A stretch of DNA of 64,000 nt, taken from assembly GCA_023898785.1 (NCBI GenBank), contig CP060239.1, positions 1,240,001 to 1,304,000 on the forward strand, in the 5' to 3' direction. Shown in pieces: positions 8,226 through 16,230 of the stretch (positions within the stretch are counted from its first letter, which is position 1; every line of letters begins with the position of its first letter). Origin of the DNA: Rhodospirillales bacterium (GTDB taxonomy: Bacteria > Pseudomonadota > Alphaproteobacteria > Micavibrionales > Micavibrionaceae). A program made the position numbers and the translations under genes. The notes beneath the pieces are model-generated. The model made no database searches and had not been told where the DNA came from. It saw only the letters and a program-made list of their open reading frames with translations.

Positions 8226-10109
8226 TTATGCTGGCTCCTTCGATTTGAGCCGCGATGCGGTACCTTGCGTCTGCCCGTGAACAGGCGTGGCGCCAGGATT
8301 GCGCTTTTGCGTTTCAATCAGCAGGTCTCGCGCCAAAGGCGCCGCCGTGCGCGAGCCACCAATGCCATGTTCTACCACGACAGAGGCTATATAACGGGGA
8401 TTTTCCAGCGGCGCATAGCCGACAAACAGCGCATGATGACGGCTTTTCCATTGTAGTTCTTCATTCTTAATGCCGGACATGCGCTGCTTCATGGTAATGC
8501 GCTGAACTTGTCCGGTACCGGTCTTTCCACCAAAGGCCAATGCCGGATCCTCTGCGCGTGAACCATAGGCTGTGCCCTTTTCATCGTTAACCACGCGGTC
8601 CATTCCGGTTTTGATCAAATTCAAATGCTCCGGGCTAATACCCAGTTTTGGCCACCCACTTTCAGGCATAATATTTTTCGCCAGCCCATCGGCCGTGACC
8701 CAAGGTTTAACGGCATAACCGCCATTAACGAGGCGCGCGGTCATAACAGCAAGCTGGAGCGGTGTAGCCTGCAAATACCCCTGACCGATGCTGGCCACAA
8801 CGGTTTCACCTGGCTGCCATTTTTGACCGATTTTGCCGCGTTTCCAAGCCTTATCAGGCACCAGCCCGGCGCGTTCTTCGGTGAGTTCAAAGTCAAGACT
8901 TTGCCCCAAACCCATCATGCGGGCGACATGCGCAATTTTGTCTATCCCGACTTTTGTCGACAATTCGTAAAAATATACATCGCAAGACATTTGCAGCGCT
9001 TTACGACAATCAACCCAACCATGGCCTCCACGCTTCCAGCAGTGAAAGCGATCACTCCCGAGTTCGTAATGGCCTTTGCAAAAGGCTGTGGTGTTTTCTG
9101 TTACGGCGCCTGCTTGCAGCCCCGCCAGCAGGCTGATCATTTTGAAGGTTGATGCGGGCGGGTATTGCCCTGAAACGGCCTTGTTGGTCAACGGATGGGC
9201 GGGATTAGCCAGCAACTCCTCCCAAAAGGCCGCCGAAATGCGCGAGGTAAAAGCGTTGGGGTCGAAAGACGGTGCGGAGGCCAGCGCATAAACTGCGCCG
9301 CTATGGGCATCCATGACCACAGCCGAGGCGCTTTTTTCCTGTGACAGACGTCCTTGCATAAAACGTTGAAGCTCGCCATCAATCGTGAGCGTTATGCGCT
9401 TACCGTTGCGGCTTTGATTTTTTTTAAGCTCGCGCACTTCACGTCCAACGACGTTCACTTCGACTTCAGCCTGACCGGCACTCCCTCGCATTTCCAGATC
9501 AAAGCGCTTTTCGATTCCGGTTTTACCGATTTTAAAGCCAGGAAGGCTTAAGAGCGGATCATCACCGACATCGTTTTTGCTGACTGCGCCGACATAGCCG
9601 ACCAAATGGGCTGTAGCCTCCTTAAACGGATAGGTCCGGCGTTTGCCTGCATCGGTGCTTAAGCCTGGCAAATCCGGCAAATTGACCTCAATTTTTGCGA
9701 CATCCTTCCAACTCAAATCATCGGTGATTTCAATCGGCACGAATTTTGCGGTTTTCCCGGCTTCTTTAAGAACGGCCTGAATATCGTCTTCGGACAACTC
9801 AATCATCCCTTGCAAGCGCCGGAGCGTTTGCTCGATATTCGCGGCCTGCTCGGGAATAATCAGCGCCCTGAAATTCTGGGCATTGACCGCCAGAGGCACA
9901 CCAAAACGGTCGACAATTTCACCGCGCACGGGTGAGAGCACTTTCAGGTTGATTCTGTTTTTATCGGATAAGGTTTTGTAGCGAGCTCCCTGTGAAATCT
10001 GCAGCCACGCCAGCCGCCCGCCGAGTACGCCGAGCAGTGCGCCCTGCAATCCGGCGATGACAAATGCGCGGCGTGTAAAAACCCGAACCTGATCCTGATT
10101 TTTTTTCAT
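8226..10109 (-). CDS. mrdA: Penicillin-binding protein 2 (elongation transpeptidase)
   Basis: A class B PBP of 627 residues: an N-terminal membrane anchor (about 13-36), a dimerisation domain, then the transpeptidase. All three active-site motifs are visible: Ser320-Thr-Phe-Lys, Ser375-Cys-Asp and Lys529-Thr-Gly. It crosslinks side-wall peptidoglycan and activates RodA, encoded immediately downstream. It follows mreD by 8 nt, so mreD-mrdA-rodA is one operon. Confidence 0.95.
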   Translation of the reverse strand: MKKNQDQVRVFTRRAFVIAGLQGALLGVLGGRLAWLQISQGARYKTLSDKNRINLKVLSPVRGEIVDRFGVPLAVNAQNFRALIIPEQAANIEQTLRRLQGMIELSEDDIQAVLKEAGKTAKFVPIEITDDLSWKDVAKIEVNLPDLPGLSTDAGKRRTYPFKEATAHLVGYVGAVSKNDVGDDPLLSLPGFKIGKTGIEKRFDLEMRGSAGQAEVEVNVVGREVRELKKNQSRNGKRITLTIDGELQRFMQGRLSQEKSASAVVMDAHSGAVYALASAPSFDPNAFTSRISAAFWEELLANPAHPLTNKAVSGQYPPASTFKMISLLAGLQAGAVTENTTAFCKGHYELGSDRFHCWKRGGHGWVDCRKALQMSCDVYFYELSTKVGIDKIAHVARMMGLGQSLDFELTEERAGLVPDKAWKRGKIGQKWQPGETVVASIGQGYLQATPLQLAVMTARLVNGGYAVKPWVTADGLAKNIMPESGWPKLGISPEHLNLIKTGMDRVVNDEKGTAYGSRAEDPALAFGGKTGTGQVQRITMKQRMSGIKNEELQWKSRHHALFVGYAPLENPRYIASVVVEHGIGGSRTAAPLARDLLIETQKRNPGATPVHGQTQGTASRLKSKEPA

Positions 10110-10117
10110 GTGTCTAA

Positions 10118-10690
10118 TTATAAGGTCATATCGGTTTTTTGCGACCCTATTCTGGTTTTACTGCGGCTGATTGGTGCGGGCAAAATCTTGTGTGAAAGAT
10201 GCAAGAACAGATACAGCACCGGAAAGAGTACTATACCCAGAACATAGGATGAGACGAAATCGCGCACGGGCATCCATTGCAGGCTTAGTAAACATGACAT
10301 GCTCCATTGAAAAATATGGAAGATTGCTGCCAATGCGGCAAAGCCCATCCATATAACCATGAAGGACTGACCGGTCAGAAATCGTCTTTGATCGACGACG
10401 ACTATGCGCCCCAGCAGGAACAAAATGGCACTCAAACCCAAATATGGCATGCCTGTGATGAGATCAAGCAACAGGCCTATAGCAAAAACGAGCCAGGGCG
10501 GCAGCAATGTAGGGCGGTAAACAGACCAGTAATAAATTGCCATCAACAATAATGGCGCCTGAAAAAAAACGGCCAATGGGTAGGGAACGCTCACAACACT
10601 GAGAATGAAGATCATCGCCAGCACGGCGTAGGGCACGAGCATGCGCGCGATGAACTCCATTTTGTCTGTCAGGGATTCATAAGGGCCCAT
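10118..10690 (-). CDS. mreD: Rod-shape determining protein MreD
   Basis: A 190-residue polytopic membrane protein with five or six hydrophobic segments and the weak MreD pattern (LLPPWLVFAIGLLLDLITGMPYLGLSAILFLL). Position immediately before mrdA-rodA supports the call. ATG 10690 has no clear ribosome-binding site; Met11 (10660) is an alternative start. A transcription terminator lies only 31 nt upstream, so it is cut off from mreC transcription. Confidence 0.85.
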   Translation of the reverse strand: MGPYESLTDKMEFIARMLVPYAVLAMIFILSVVSVPYPLAVFFQAPLLLMAIYYWSVYRPTLLPPWLVFAIGLLLDLITGMPYLGLSAILFLLGRIVVVDQRRFLTGQSFMVIWMGFAALAAIFHIFQWSMSCLLSLQWMPVRDFVSSYVLGIVLFPVLYLFLHLSHKILPAPISRSKTRIGSQKTDMTL

Positions 10691-10721
10691 ATCAAGTTTG
10701 CCTGCTCAGGTTTTGGACAAT

Positions 10722-10743
10722 AAAAAAGAGCCTATCAGGCTCT
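10722..10743 (-). terminator. Rho-independent terminator between the interrupted gene and mreD
   Basis: On the minus strand the hairpin AGAGCCTGATAGGCTCT (7-bp arms, 3-nt loop) is followed by TTTTTATT. It lies downstream of the stop of the IS-interrupted gene (10850) and 31 nt upstream of mreD. It should end transcription coming from mreC and the small secreted-protein gene. Confidence 0.8.
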
Positions 10744-10849
10744 CGACGATTTTTCATTGAAAAAGGTTTTAAAAAAGTCCTGTCAACTCTCACACTAAGC
10801 CTATTGCAAAAGTAGGATAATTTTGTAACAGGTCCTCATGATGCGAGTG

Positions 10850-11044
10850 TTAAGGACAACTATTTTCGGGTTTGGTGAAAACAGGTTGGTAGTCGTCCGT
10901 GACATCCATACACATGCAAGGTGTCAAACTTTTCCCGCTCTGGGCAAAGTACATACAAGGCGTGCTTATATTTTCTATCCAGAAAAGTTTTTCACCATCA
11001 GGTGTAAAATTAAATGCGTATTTATGTGTTTTGTCTTCGACAAC
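10850..11044 (-). pseudogene. 3' part of a secreted-protein gene interrupted by the IS3 element
   Basis: Reading the minus strand out of the IS end gives 64 open codons (VVEDKTHKYAFNFTPDGEK..., then a Cys-rich MCMD region) to TAA at 10850, followed by a strong terminator. The 5' part with a signal peptide lies on the other side of the IS (12388-12676). The composition is protein-like and the two parts are collinear, so they most likely formed one periplasmic protein of about 160 residues. The exact junction is uncertain because no clean target duplication is seen. Confidence 0.65.
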
Positions 11045-11108
11045 AGAGGTGGTCTCGGTTCTTCGGCCAGCTTTGCGGCGAAGTTAAGCTACGATCGGTT
11101 GGTTATTG

Positions 11109-12014
11109 TCATGCCGCCTGCCTGTGGTTTTGTTTCTCCGGGTGAAGGGCGCGGCCGCCGGAGCCGTTAGGCGGAGGCGGCAAGCCCGAGGCCGGAGAAA
11201 CAAAATTTCGTTCATCATAAACGTCGTCCGGGGTTTGTCCATCAAATACCGAATGCGGCCTCTGCGCGTTGTAAAACGCCAGCCAGCGCCCGATATCCCG
11301 CCTGGCTTGCAGGCCGCTCTCGAACGCGTTCAGATACACGCATTCATATTTCAGACTCCGCCACAGCCGCTCGATGAACACATTGTCCATCCAGCGGCCC
11401 TTGCCGTCCATCGAGATCGCGATCCCGTTTTCTTTCAGGACGCCCGTCCACGCGTCCGCCGTGAACTGGCTGCCCTGATCGGTATTGAAGATCTCCGGCG
11501 GCCCGTAGCGGGCGATGGCTTCCTCCAGCGCCTCCACGCAAAAGCGCGTTTCCATCGTGTTCGACAGCCGCCAGGCCAGCACCTTCCGGCTGGCCCAGTC
11601 CATGATCGCTACCAGATACAAAAACCCGCGTTTGACAGGGATGTACGTGATATCCGCGCACCATACATGGTTCGGGCGGGTGATCGTGAGCCCCTTGAGC
11701 CGGTAGGGATAAATCCGGTGGCCGGGATGCGGCATCGAAGTGCGCGGCCTTTGATAGACCGCCTCGATTCCCATCAGGCGCATCAGACGCCGCACGCGGG
11801 TGCGGCCTACCTCGTACCCCTGACGGCGCAGATGCCGGGCCATCTGACGGGACCCGTAAAACGGGGTTTGCAGGAATTGCGCGTCAATCAGCCGCATCAG
11901 CGCCAAATTGTCCGCGCTCTCCCCGCGCCGCTCGTAATACCAGCCAGAGCGGCTGATCCCCAGCAACCGGCACTGCGCCGCGATGCCGATATTGTCATTG
12001 GACGGGTCTACCAT
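11109..12014 (-). CDS. IS3-family transposase OrfB (DDE integrase domain)
   Basis: A 301-residue protein with an N-terminal HTH_21-like region (CRLLGISRSGWYYERRG) and an rve integrase core. The catalytic triad is visible: Asp in VWCADITYIPV, Asp in NTDQGSQF and Glu in NVFIERLWRSLKYE. The usual C-terminal YNAQRPHSVFDGQTPDDVY is present. Its ATG overlaps the stop of OrfA (AAATGGTAG), so it is made by coupling or frameshifting. The last 25 residues run into the IS end and are low in complexity. Confidence 0.93.
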   Translation of the reverse strand: MVDPSNDNIGIAAQCRLLGISRSGWYYERRGESADNLALMRLIDAQFLQTPFYGSRQMARHLRRQGYEVGRTRVRRLMRLMGIEAVYQRPRTSMPHPGHRIYPYRLKGLTITRPNHVWCADITYIPVKRGFLYLVAIMDWASRKVLAWRLSNTMETRFCVEALEEAIARYGPPEIFNTDQGSQFTADAWTGVLKENGIAISMDGKGRWMDNVFIERLWRSLKYECVYLNAFESGLQARRDIGRWLAFYNAQRPHSVFDGQTPDDVYDERNFVSPASGLPPPPNGSGGRALHPEKQNHRQAA

Positions 12015-12319
12015 TTCCTGCCGCCCCCGGACCGCAACCGGGCGGAGGCATCGGCTAAAAAATCACGTTCCACTGTCAGCTGTCCGATCTTGGCGTGCAA
12101 GTCCCTGACCTCGGCGTTATGCGCGTCCGCTCGCGATTCCAGCTTGCCCGCAAAACCCGCCTCCAGCGCAGCCAGAGCCTCCTTCTTCCAACGGTGAATG
12201 ACCGTCGCATGCACCCCGTAACGGGATGACAGCTCCGTGATCGGCGCGTCCTCCCGCAACGCCGCCAGCGCAACCTGCGCTTTAAACTTCGCCGGGTAGT
12301 TCTTCCTTGTCTTACTCAT
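12008..12319 (-). CDS. IS3-family transposase OrfA (helix-turn-helix)
   Basis: A 103-residue DNA-binding subunit. ATG 12319 was chosen for the GGAGG ten nt upstream; an in-frame start at 12343 is also possible. It carries the HTH_Tnp_1 pattern (RKNYPAKFKAQVALAALREDAPITELSSRYGVHATVIHRWKKEAL) and a leucine-zipper-like tail (VRDLHAKIGQLTVERDFLADA), typical of IS3 OrfA. Confidence 0.9.
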   Translation of the reverse strand: MSKTRKNYPAKFKAQVALAALREDAPITELSSRYGVHATVIHRWKKEALAALEAGFAGKLESRADAHNAEVRDLHAKIGQLTVERDFLADASARLRSGGGRKW

Positions 12320-12387
12320 AATCCATGACCCTCCTTCGGTCATAGATCGTAGCTTAACTCACTGTCCGAATTCTTGGGACCACCTCT

Positions 12388-12676
12388 ACCAGACCTTACT
12401 CTCGTTTTTCGGACGCGAAGTAATGATGATCGCGCCAGAAACAGGTTCAGATTGGATGTTTTCGAGTTCTGAGTGCAGAAGACGATCTATTTTTGCAACA
12501 TAGTCAAGATGGGCAGCTTGATCGCTTAACCGGTATTTCATAACAGGGTCTGGAAGATAGAGAAACACATAGTCGCTAGTTTTATCTTCCGCTTCGACTG
12601 TTCCCGAAGATACAATAAAGAGCGCTATTGAAAGCGCACATGTCAGTATTATTTTGGTGTGTATAAATATAGACAA
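12388..12676 (-). pseudogene. 5' part of the IS-interrupted secreted-protein gene
   Basis: A TTG start at 12676 follows AAGGAG at good spacing. The first 29 residues form a signal peptide (basic start, hydrophobic ILTCALSIALFIVSS, then ...VEAED). About 65 further residues continue to the IS, where the frame stops after SKVW at the IS boundary. It starts 29 nt after the mreC stop, so it was cotranscribed with mreC. The 3' part lies beyond the IS at 10850-11044. No family is recognised. Confidence 0.65.
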
Positions 12677-12704
12677 GTCTCTCCTTGTATAGCATGAAAT
12701 ATTC

Positions 12705-13583
12705 CTAAAACCCACCGGGGCGCAAGTTCGGATCTTCGGGTTTATTGACAATGCGCACATGCATCAGGCGGTTGAAATTGGCGAACGGCTCGATCACGAT
12801 TTCTCCCCGGGTGTCGCTGACCACACCAACGGGCAAGCCGACCGGGAATACGCCACCAACGCCGGATGTCACCACCCGCGCACCCTTTGAGACCTTACTT
12901 TCGGGTGGCAAGTGAACCAGAGTGCCTTTTTGGTCGTTCTGCCCGGCGAAGATCGCGTGCTGGCGGCTGCCTTCCACAAGAACCGGTACGCGCGAGTTCA
13001 TATCGGTGATCAACAATACACGGGCGCTGCGTTCTCCCGCCTCAACAACCCGGCCAATCAGGCCGTCGGCGGCTATAACGGCCTGACCTTTTTGTACGCC
13101 ATCGACGCGTCCGGCGGAAACCAGCAGGCTTTTGGCAAAGGTGTTCGTGCTGTCCGATAAAATGCGCGCGGTGATGTATGTGTGCGGCGTATCGAGTTTT
13201 ACATTCATGAGTTCGCGCAGGGATTTGTTTTCCGCTTCGAGCAAAAGCGCGGTTTGATACCATTCGCGCAGCTTGGTGTTTTCTTCAAGCAGACGGGCAT
13301 TTTCAGCCTGGAGCGCGGCCAGCCCGGTGACATCGCGAACGAAAATGGCCGCTTTTTGCAGGGGCGCAGAAACAATGTTCAGGACGGGCGCCGCCGCATC
13401 TGCCGCGTTCACACGCAGACCAGAAAGCGCTTGGGGGTGAAATGTTGAGACCGCAAGCAACCCTACAGACATTAGAACCAGAAGCCCCGTCGCCCCTACG
13501 GCAGAGAATAAAGGAGGGAGCGCTACACCTGAAAAGGCTTTTGAACCTAACCCACCACCAATTTTTTTTGTACGGCGCTTCAC
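12705..13583 (-). CDS. mreC: Rod-shape determining protein MreC
   Basis: A 292-residue bitopic inner-membrane scaffold of the elongasome. It has one membrane segment (about 18-44), a periplasmic coiled coil (GLAALQAENARLLEENTKLREWYQTALLLEAENKSLRELM) and the MreC beta domain, including ILSDSTNTFAKSLLVSAGRVDGVQKGQAVIAADGLIGRVVE and VPVLVEGSRQHAIFAGQ. Normally it follows mreB directly. Here its upstream side ends 107 nt away at the terminus of an IS1595-type element, and mreB is 13 kb off on the other strand. Confidence 0.93.
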   Translation of the reverse strand: MKRRTKKIGGGLGSKAFSGVALPPLFSAVGATGLLVLMSVGLLAVSTFHPQALSGLRVNAADAAAPVLNIVSAPLQKAAIFVRDVTGLAALQAENARLLEENTKLREWYQTALLLEAENKSLRELMNVKLDTPHTYITARILSDSTNTFAKSLLVSAGRVDGVQKGQAVIAADGLIGRVVEAGERSARVLLITDMNSRVPVLVEGSRQHAIFAGQNDQKGTLVHLPPESKVSKGARVVTSGVGGVFPVGLPVGVVSDTRGEIVIEPFANFNRLMHVRIVNKPEDPNLRPGGF

Positions 13584-13689
13584 GGTAAAAATCTTTTTTA
13601 TGATTTACGTGTTTAAAACTTTATTCAAGGTAACCAAGGCAAGATGTGTAATGCAATCCCGCTTTTACGATCATACAAGAAAAAGTGTT

Positions 13690-14410
13690 GGGGCTAAAGT
13701 ATTTAAGAGTTAATGTTTAGAGTGTTTATATCAGTATTTTAGCTGCTTTAGAAGCTGTTCGTGGTTGCCGCCATTGAAGCGCCATTCTGCCTCCTTCAAG
13801 AACCAGTAAAAATTCTCCTGTTTGATGCCGTTAAATTTGTGCATCTGGCGCTTGGCCTGATTCCAAAAATTTTCTATCCCGTTGATGTGGTTGCGTCCGT
13901 CTGCAAACAGGTTTGAATGATTGATGCGCCGGTGATGAAAATCTGATACATCAAGTGCGTTATACCCCCTGAAAGCACCTGTATAAACGATGCTGTCGGG
14001 CGTGACTTTTTCCTGAATGATCGGTAGCAACGTCTCCGTCTTTGCGTTCGGAATAATGGCGGTGTAAACCTTGCCGCCGCGCTTTAACAAGCCAAAAACC
14101 GCAACTTTCCCTGCTGCGCCACGACCGCGTCTGCCTTTGCGTACACCGCCAAAATAACTCTCGTCCGCTTCGACTTCATCAGACAGATCATAACTTGGCT
14201 GCTTGCTCGCAATCAGTTGGCGCAGACGCATGTAAAAACGGATCGCTGTGTTGGCCTGAACGCCGACAATCTCCGCTGCCGCACGTGCCGTTGAACCAGC
14301 AACGAAATGTTCTATCAACCTTGCCTGTTGGCGGGGCGTTAATCTGCTTTTGCGTTCGTACATCGTAGCCATTTATACAACCTTGATCAGGTCTTAGCTA
14401 CTTCAGCCCC
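13690..14410 (-). mobile_element. IS1595-family insertion sequence, probably inactive
   Basis: A 721-bp element whose ends both start GGGGCT-AAGTA inward: GGGGCTAAAGTATTTAAGAG from 13690 and GGGGCTGAAGTAGCTAAGAC from 14410 leftward. It holds one transposase gene with a substituted catalytic Asp. The flanking 8-mers do not match each other (AAAGTGTT left, AAAATTTA right). The left end's 40 bp recur in inverted orientation at 27648-27687, and flipping the block between them restores a 7/8 duplication. Confidence 0.85.
13731..14372 (-). CDS. IS1595-family transposase with a substituted catalytic residue
   Basis: A 213-residue DDE_Tnp_IS1595 (ISXO2-like) protein. The first acidic residue is Asp70 in VEADESYFGG. 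The terminal Asn/Glu block HINGIENFWNQAKRQM is present. The family's second Asp, expected in a YTD-FRGYNALD context, is Gly132 (YTGAFRGYNALD, codon at 13977-13979), a change explained by one GAT-to-GGT transition. The reading frame is otherwise intact, so this looks like recent inactivation. It lacks the N-terminal zinc ribbon seen in longer family members. Confidence 0.88.
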   Translation of the reverse strand: MATMYERKSRLTPRQQARLIEHFVAGSTARAAAEIVGVQANTAIRFYMRLRQLIASKQPSYDLSDEVEADESYFGGVRKGRRGRGAAGKVAVFGLLKRGGKVYTAIIPNAKTETLLPIIQEKVTPDSIVYTGAFRGYNALDVSDFHHRRINHSNLFADGRNHINGIENFWNQAKRQMHKFNGIKQENFYWFLKEAEWRFNGGNHEQLLKQLKY

Positions 14411-14421
14411 AAAATTTAAGC

Positions 14422-15813
14422 TTAATGCTCTAAAGCCTTGATAATATTCTCGGTCATTTTTTTGGCATCGTCCAAGAGCATCATGGTCTGGTCTTCAAAA
14501 AAGAGCGGATTGTCGATTCCGGCATAACCGCTGCCCAGGGAGCGCTTCACAAACAGGACTGTTCGAGCTTTTTCTACGTCCAGCACCGGCATACCATAAA
14601 TCGGCGAACCCGAATCGTTTTTGGCCGCAGGGTTAGTGATGTCGTTTGCCCCGATGATATAAGCCACGTCTGCCTGTGCAAAGTCACGGTTGATGTCTTC
14701 CATCTCGAACACCTCGTCATAAGGCACGTTGGCTTCGGCCAGCAGCACATTCATATGCCCAGGCATACGCCCCGCCACCGGGTGAATCGCATATTTGACA
14801 TCCACCCCTTCTTTTTTAAGGATATCCGCCATTTCTCGCAAAGCGTGCTGAGCCTGCGCCACTGCCATGCCGTAGCCGGGAACGATAATAACTTTCGAGG
14901 CATTTTTCATGATATAGGCCGCGTCCTCAGCTGAGCCGATTTTGGCATTACGGTCCCCATGATCGTGCTCGGTACTGGCCGACTGCTCACCGCCAAACCC
15001 ACCAAGAATAACGTTCATGAAACTCCGGTTCATACCCTTACACATAATGTAGGATAGAATTGCCCCGGATGCCCCGACCAGTGCGCCGGTGATAATCAGC
15101 AAATTGTTATGCAGCGTAAAGCCGATCCCGGCCGCCGCCCAGCCGGAATAGGAGTTCAGCATCGACACGATCACGGGCATATCCGCCCCGCCGATCGGGA
15201 TAATCATCAAAACGCCCAAAGCCATAGACAGCAGGGCCACCAGCCAGAATATAAAGCTGCTCTCAGTGGTGCACAGGATAAGGATGAGTAGCAAAAGCAG
15301 CGCGCCCAACATGCCGTTCAGTGCGTGCTGCCCGCCGAATGTAATCGGTTTGCCTGACATGCGCCCCTCCAGCTTCGCCCAGGCAATGATCGAGCCGGTA
15401 AAGGTAATCGCCCCGATCGCCAGCCCCAAAGACATTTCAACCATGCTCGCAAAATGAATATCGTTCTTTGTGCCGATCCCATAGGCTTCTGGTGTGTAAA
15501 AGGCCGCCGCCGCCACGCACACCGCAGCCAATCCCACGAGTGAATGAAAGCCGGCCATAAGTTGCGGTAAATTGGTCATGTCGATCGTGCGGGCAATATG
15601 CGCGCCAACAGCGCCGCCAATGCCGATTCCTATCAAAATCCAGAATGTGCCGCCAACTTGCGGCAATAACAATGTCGTGACAATCGCCAGCGCCATGCCG
15701 ATCATGCCAAAAGTTAAGCCCTGACGCGCGCTTTCAGGATGCGACAACCCGCGCAGAGCCAGGATAAACAGCATGGCAGAAGCGATATAGGCAAGAGCTG
15801 AAAAGGTTTCCAT
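14422..15813 (-). CDS. pntB: NAD(P) transhydrogenase subunit beta
   Basis: A 463-residue inner-membrane subunit. About 8-9 membrane helices fill the first 260 residues (ATVTTLLLPQVGGTFWI..., GGADMPVIVSMLNSYSGWAAAGIGF). The C-terminal third is the NADP(H)-binding domain III, with VIIVPGYGMAVAQAQHALREM, HPVAGRMPGHMNVLLAEANVPYD and GANDITNPAAKNDSGSPIYGMPVL. It couples proton entry to reduction of NADP+ by NADH. It is the last gene of the pntA1-pntA2-pntB operon (4-nt gap to pntA2) and ends 11 nt from the IS1595-type element. Confidence 0.96.
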   Translation of the reverse strand: METFSALAYIASAMLFILALRGLSHPESARQGLTFGMIGMALAIVTTLLLPQVGGTFWILIGIGIGGAVGAHIARTIDMTNLPQLMAGFHSLVGLAAVCVAAAAFYTPEAYGIGTKNDIHFASMVEMSLGLAIGAITFTGSIIAWAKLEGRMSGKPITFGGQHALNGMLGALLLLLILILCTTESSFIFWLVALLSMALGVLMIIPIGGADMPVIVSMLNSYSGWAAAGIGFTLHNNLLIITGALVGASGAILSYIMCKGMNRSFMNVILGGFGGEQSASTEHDHGDRNAKIGSAEDAAYIMKNASKVIIVPGYGMAVAQAQHALREMADILKKEGVDVKYAIHPVAGRMPGHMNVLLAEANVPYDEVFEMEDINRDFAQADVAYIIGANDITNPAAKNDSGSPIYGMPVLDVEKARTVLFVKRSLGSGYAGIDNPLFFEDQTMMLLDDAKKMTENIIKALEH

Positions 15814-15816
15814 CGC

Positions 15817-16230
15817 TTATGATCCCTTCTTCTTAAACATCGACAGCATCCGGCGCGTAATAATAAAACCGCCGAAAATATTCACCGAAGCAAAGATCAC
15901 GGCCAGAAACCCCAGCAGCGAAAAGCCTTCTTCCTTGGGCCAGACGGCCATAATCGCCCCGACAATAATCACCGAAGAAATCGCATTCGTAATCCCCATC
16001 AATGGTGAGTGAAGGGCAGGCGTTACCCGCCACACAACATGATAGCCGACGAAACATGCCAGAATAAAAACCGTCAGGCCTGTAATCAAAAACGGCTGGC
16101 CGTGAACCATGTCAGCCTGCACAGCTTCAGCCGCCTGAATCGTTGCCTGTTCAATCTGGTCCTTAACCGCATTGCCCTGTTCTATAAGCTCTTTAAGGCT
16201 TTCGCTTGGTGTGCGTTGAGTATCAGGCAT
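15817..16230 (-). CDS. pntA2: NAD(P) transhydrogenase subunit alpha part 2 (membrane)
   Basis: A 137-residue protein: a charged N-terminus (about 50 residues), then three to four membrane helices (FLITGLTVFILACFVGYHVVW, SPLMGITNAISSVIIVGAIMAVWP and LLGFLAVIFASVNIFGGFIITRRML). TPALHSPLMGITNAIS is the conserved transhydrogenase dII motif. A split alpha subunit (two genes) is the usual arrangement in Alphaproteobacteria. The start overlaps the pntA1 stop by one base. Confidence 0.94.
   Translation of the reverse strand: MPDTQRTPSESLKELIEQGNAVKDQIEQATIQAAEAVQADMVHGQPFLITGLTVFILACFVGYHVVWRVTPALHSPLMGITNAISSVIIVGAIMAVWPKEEGFSLLGFLAVIFASVNIFGGFIITRRMLSMFKKKGS

Larger units (their letters stand above)
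11045..12387 (-). mobile_element. IS3-family insertion sequence, apparently complete
   Basis: A 1343-bp element with two overlapping transposase genes. Both ends begin AGAGGTGGTC reading inward (11045 rightward, 12387 leftward) and share CGG-C-AG further in. A 15-bp subterminal inverted repeat AGTTAAGCTACGATC occurs near 11083 and 12357. No perfect target duplication flanks it: on the minus strand the flanks are ...TGGT and GTTG.... It has inserted in a small secreted-protein gene between mreC and mreD. Intact DDE residues suggest it may still be mobile. Confidence 0.85.

Noticed and set aside
11106..12197. 363-codon plus-strand frame across the IS3 element
   Set aside because: It is the antisense of transposase OrfB/OrfA in GC-rich DNA; Arg/Pro-rich composition is typical of a shadow frame.
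11045..12387. A target-site duplication for the IS3 element
   Set aside because: AGAGG and CCTCT next to the ends are inverted, not direct, and so belong to the terminal repeats; no direct repeat of 3-5 bp is found.
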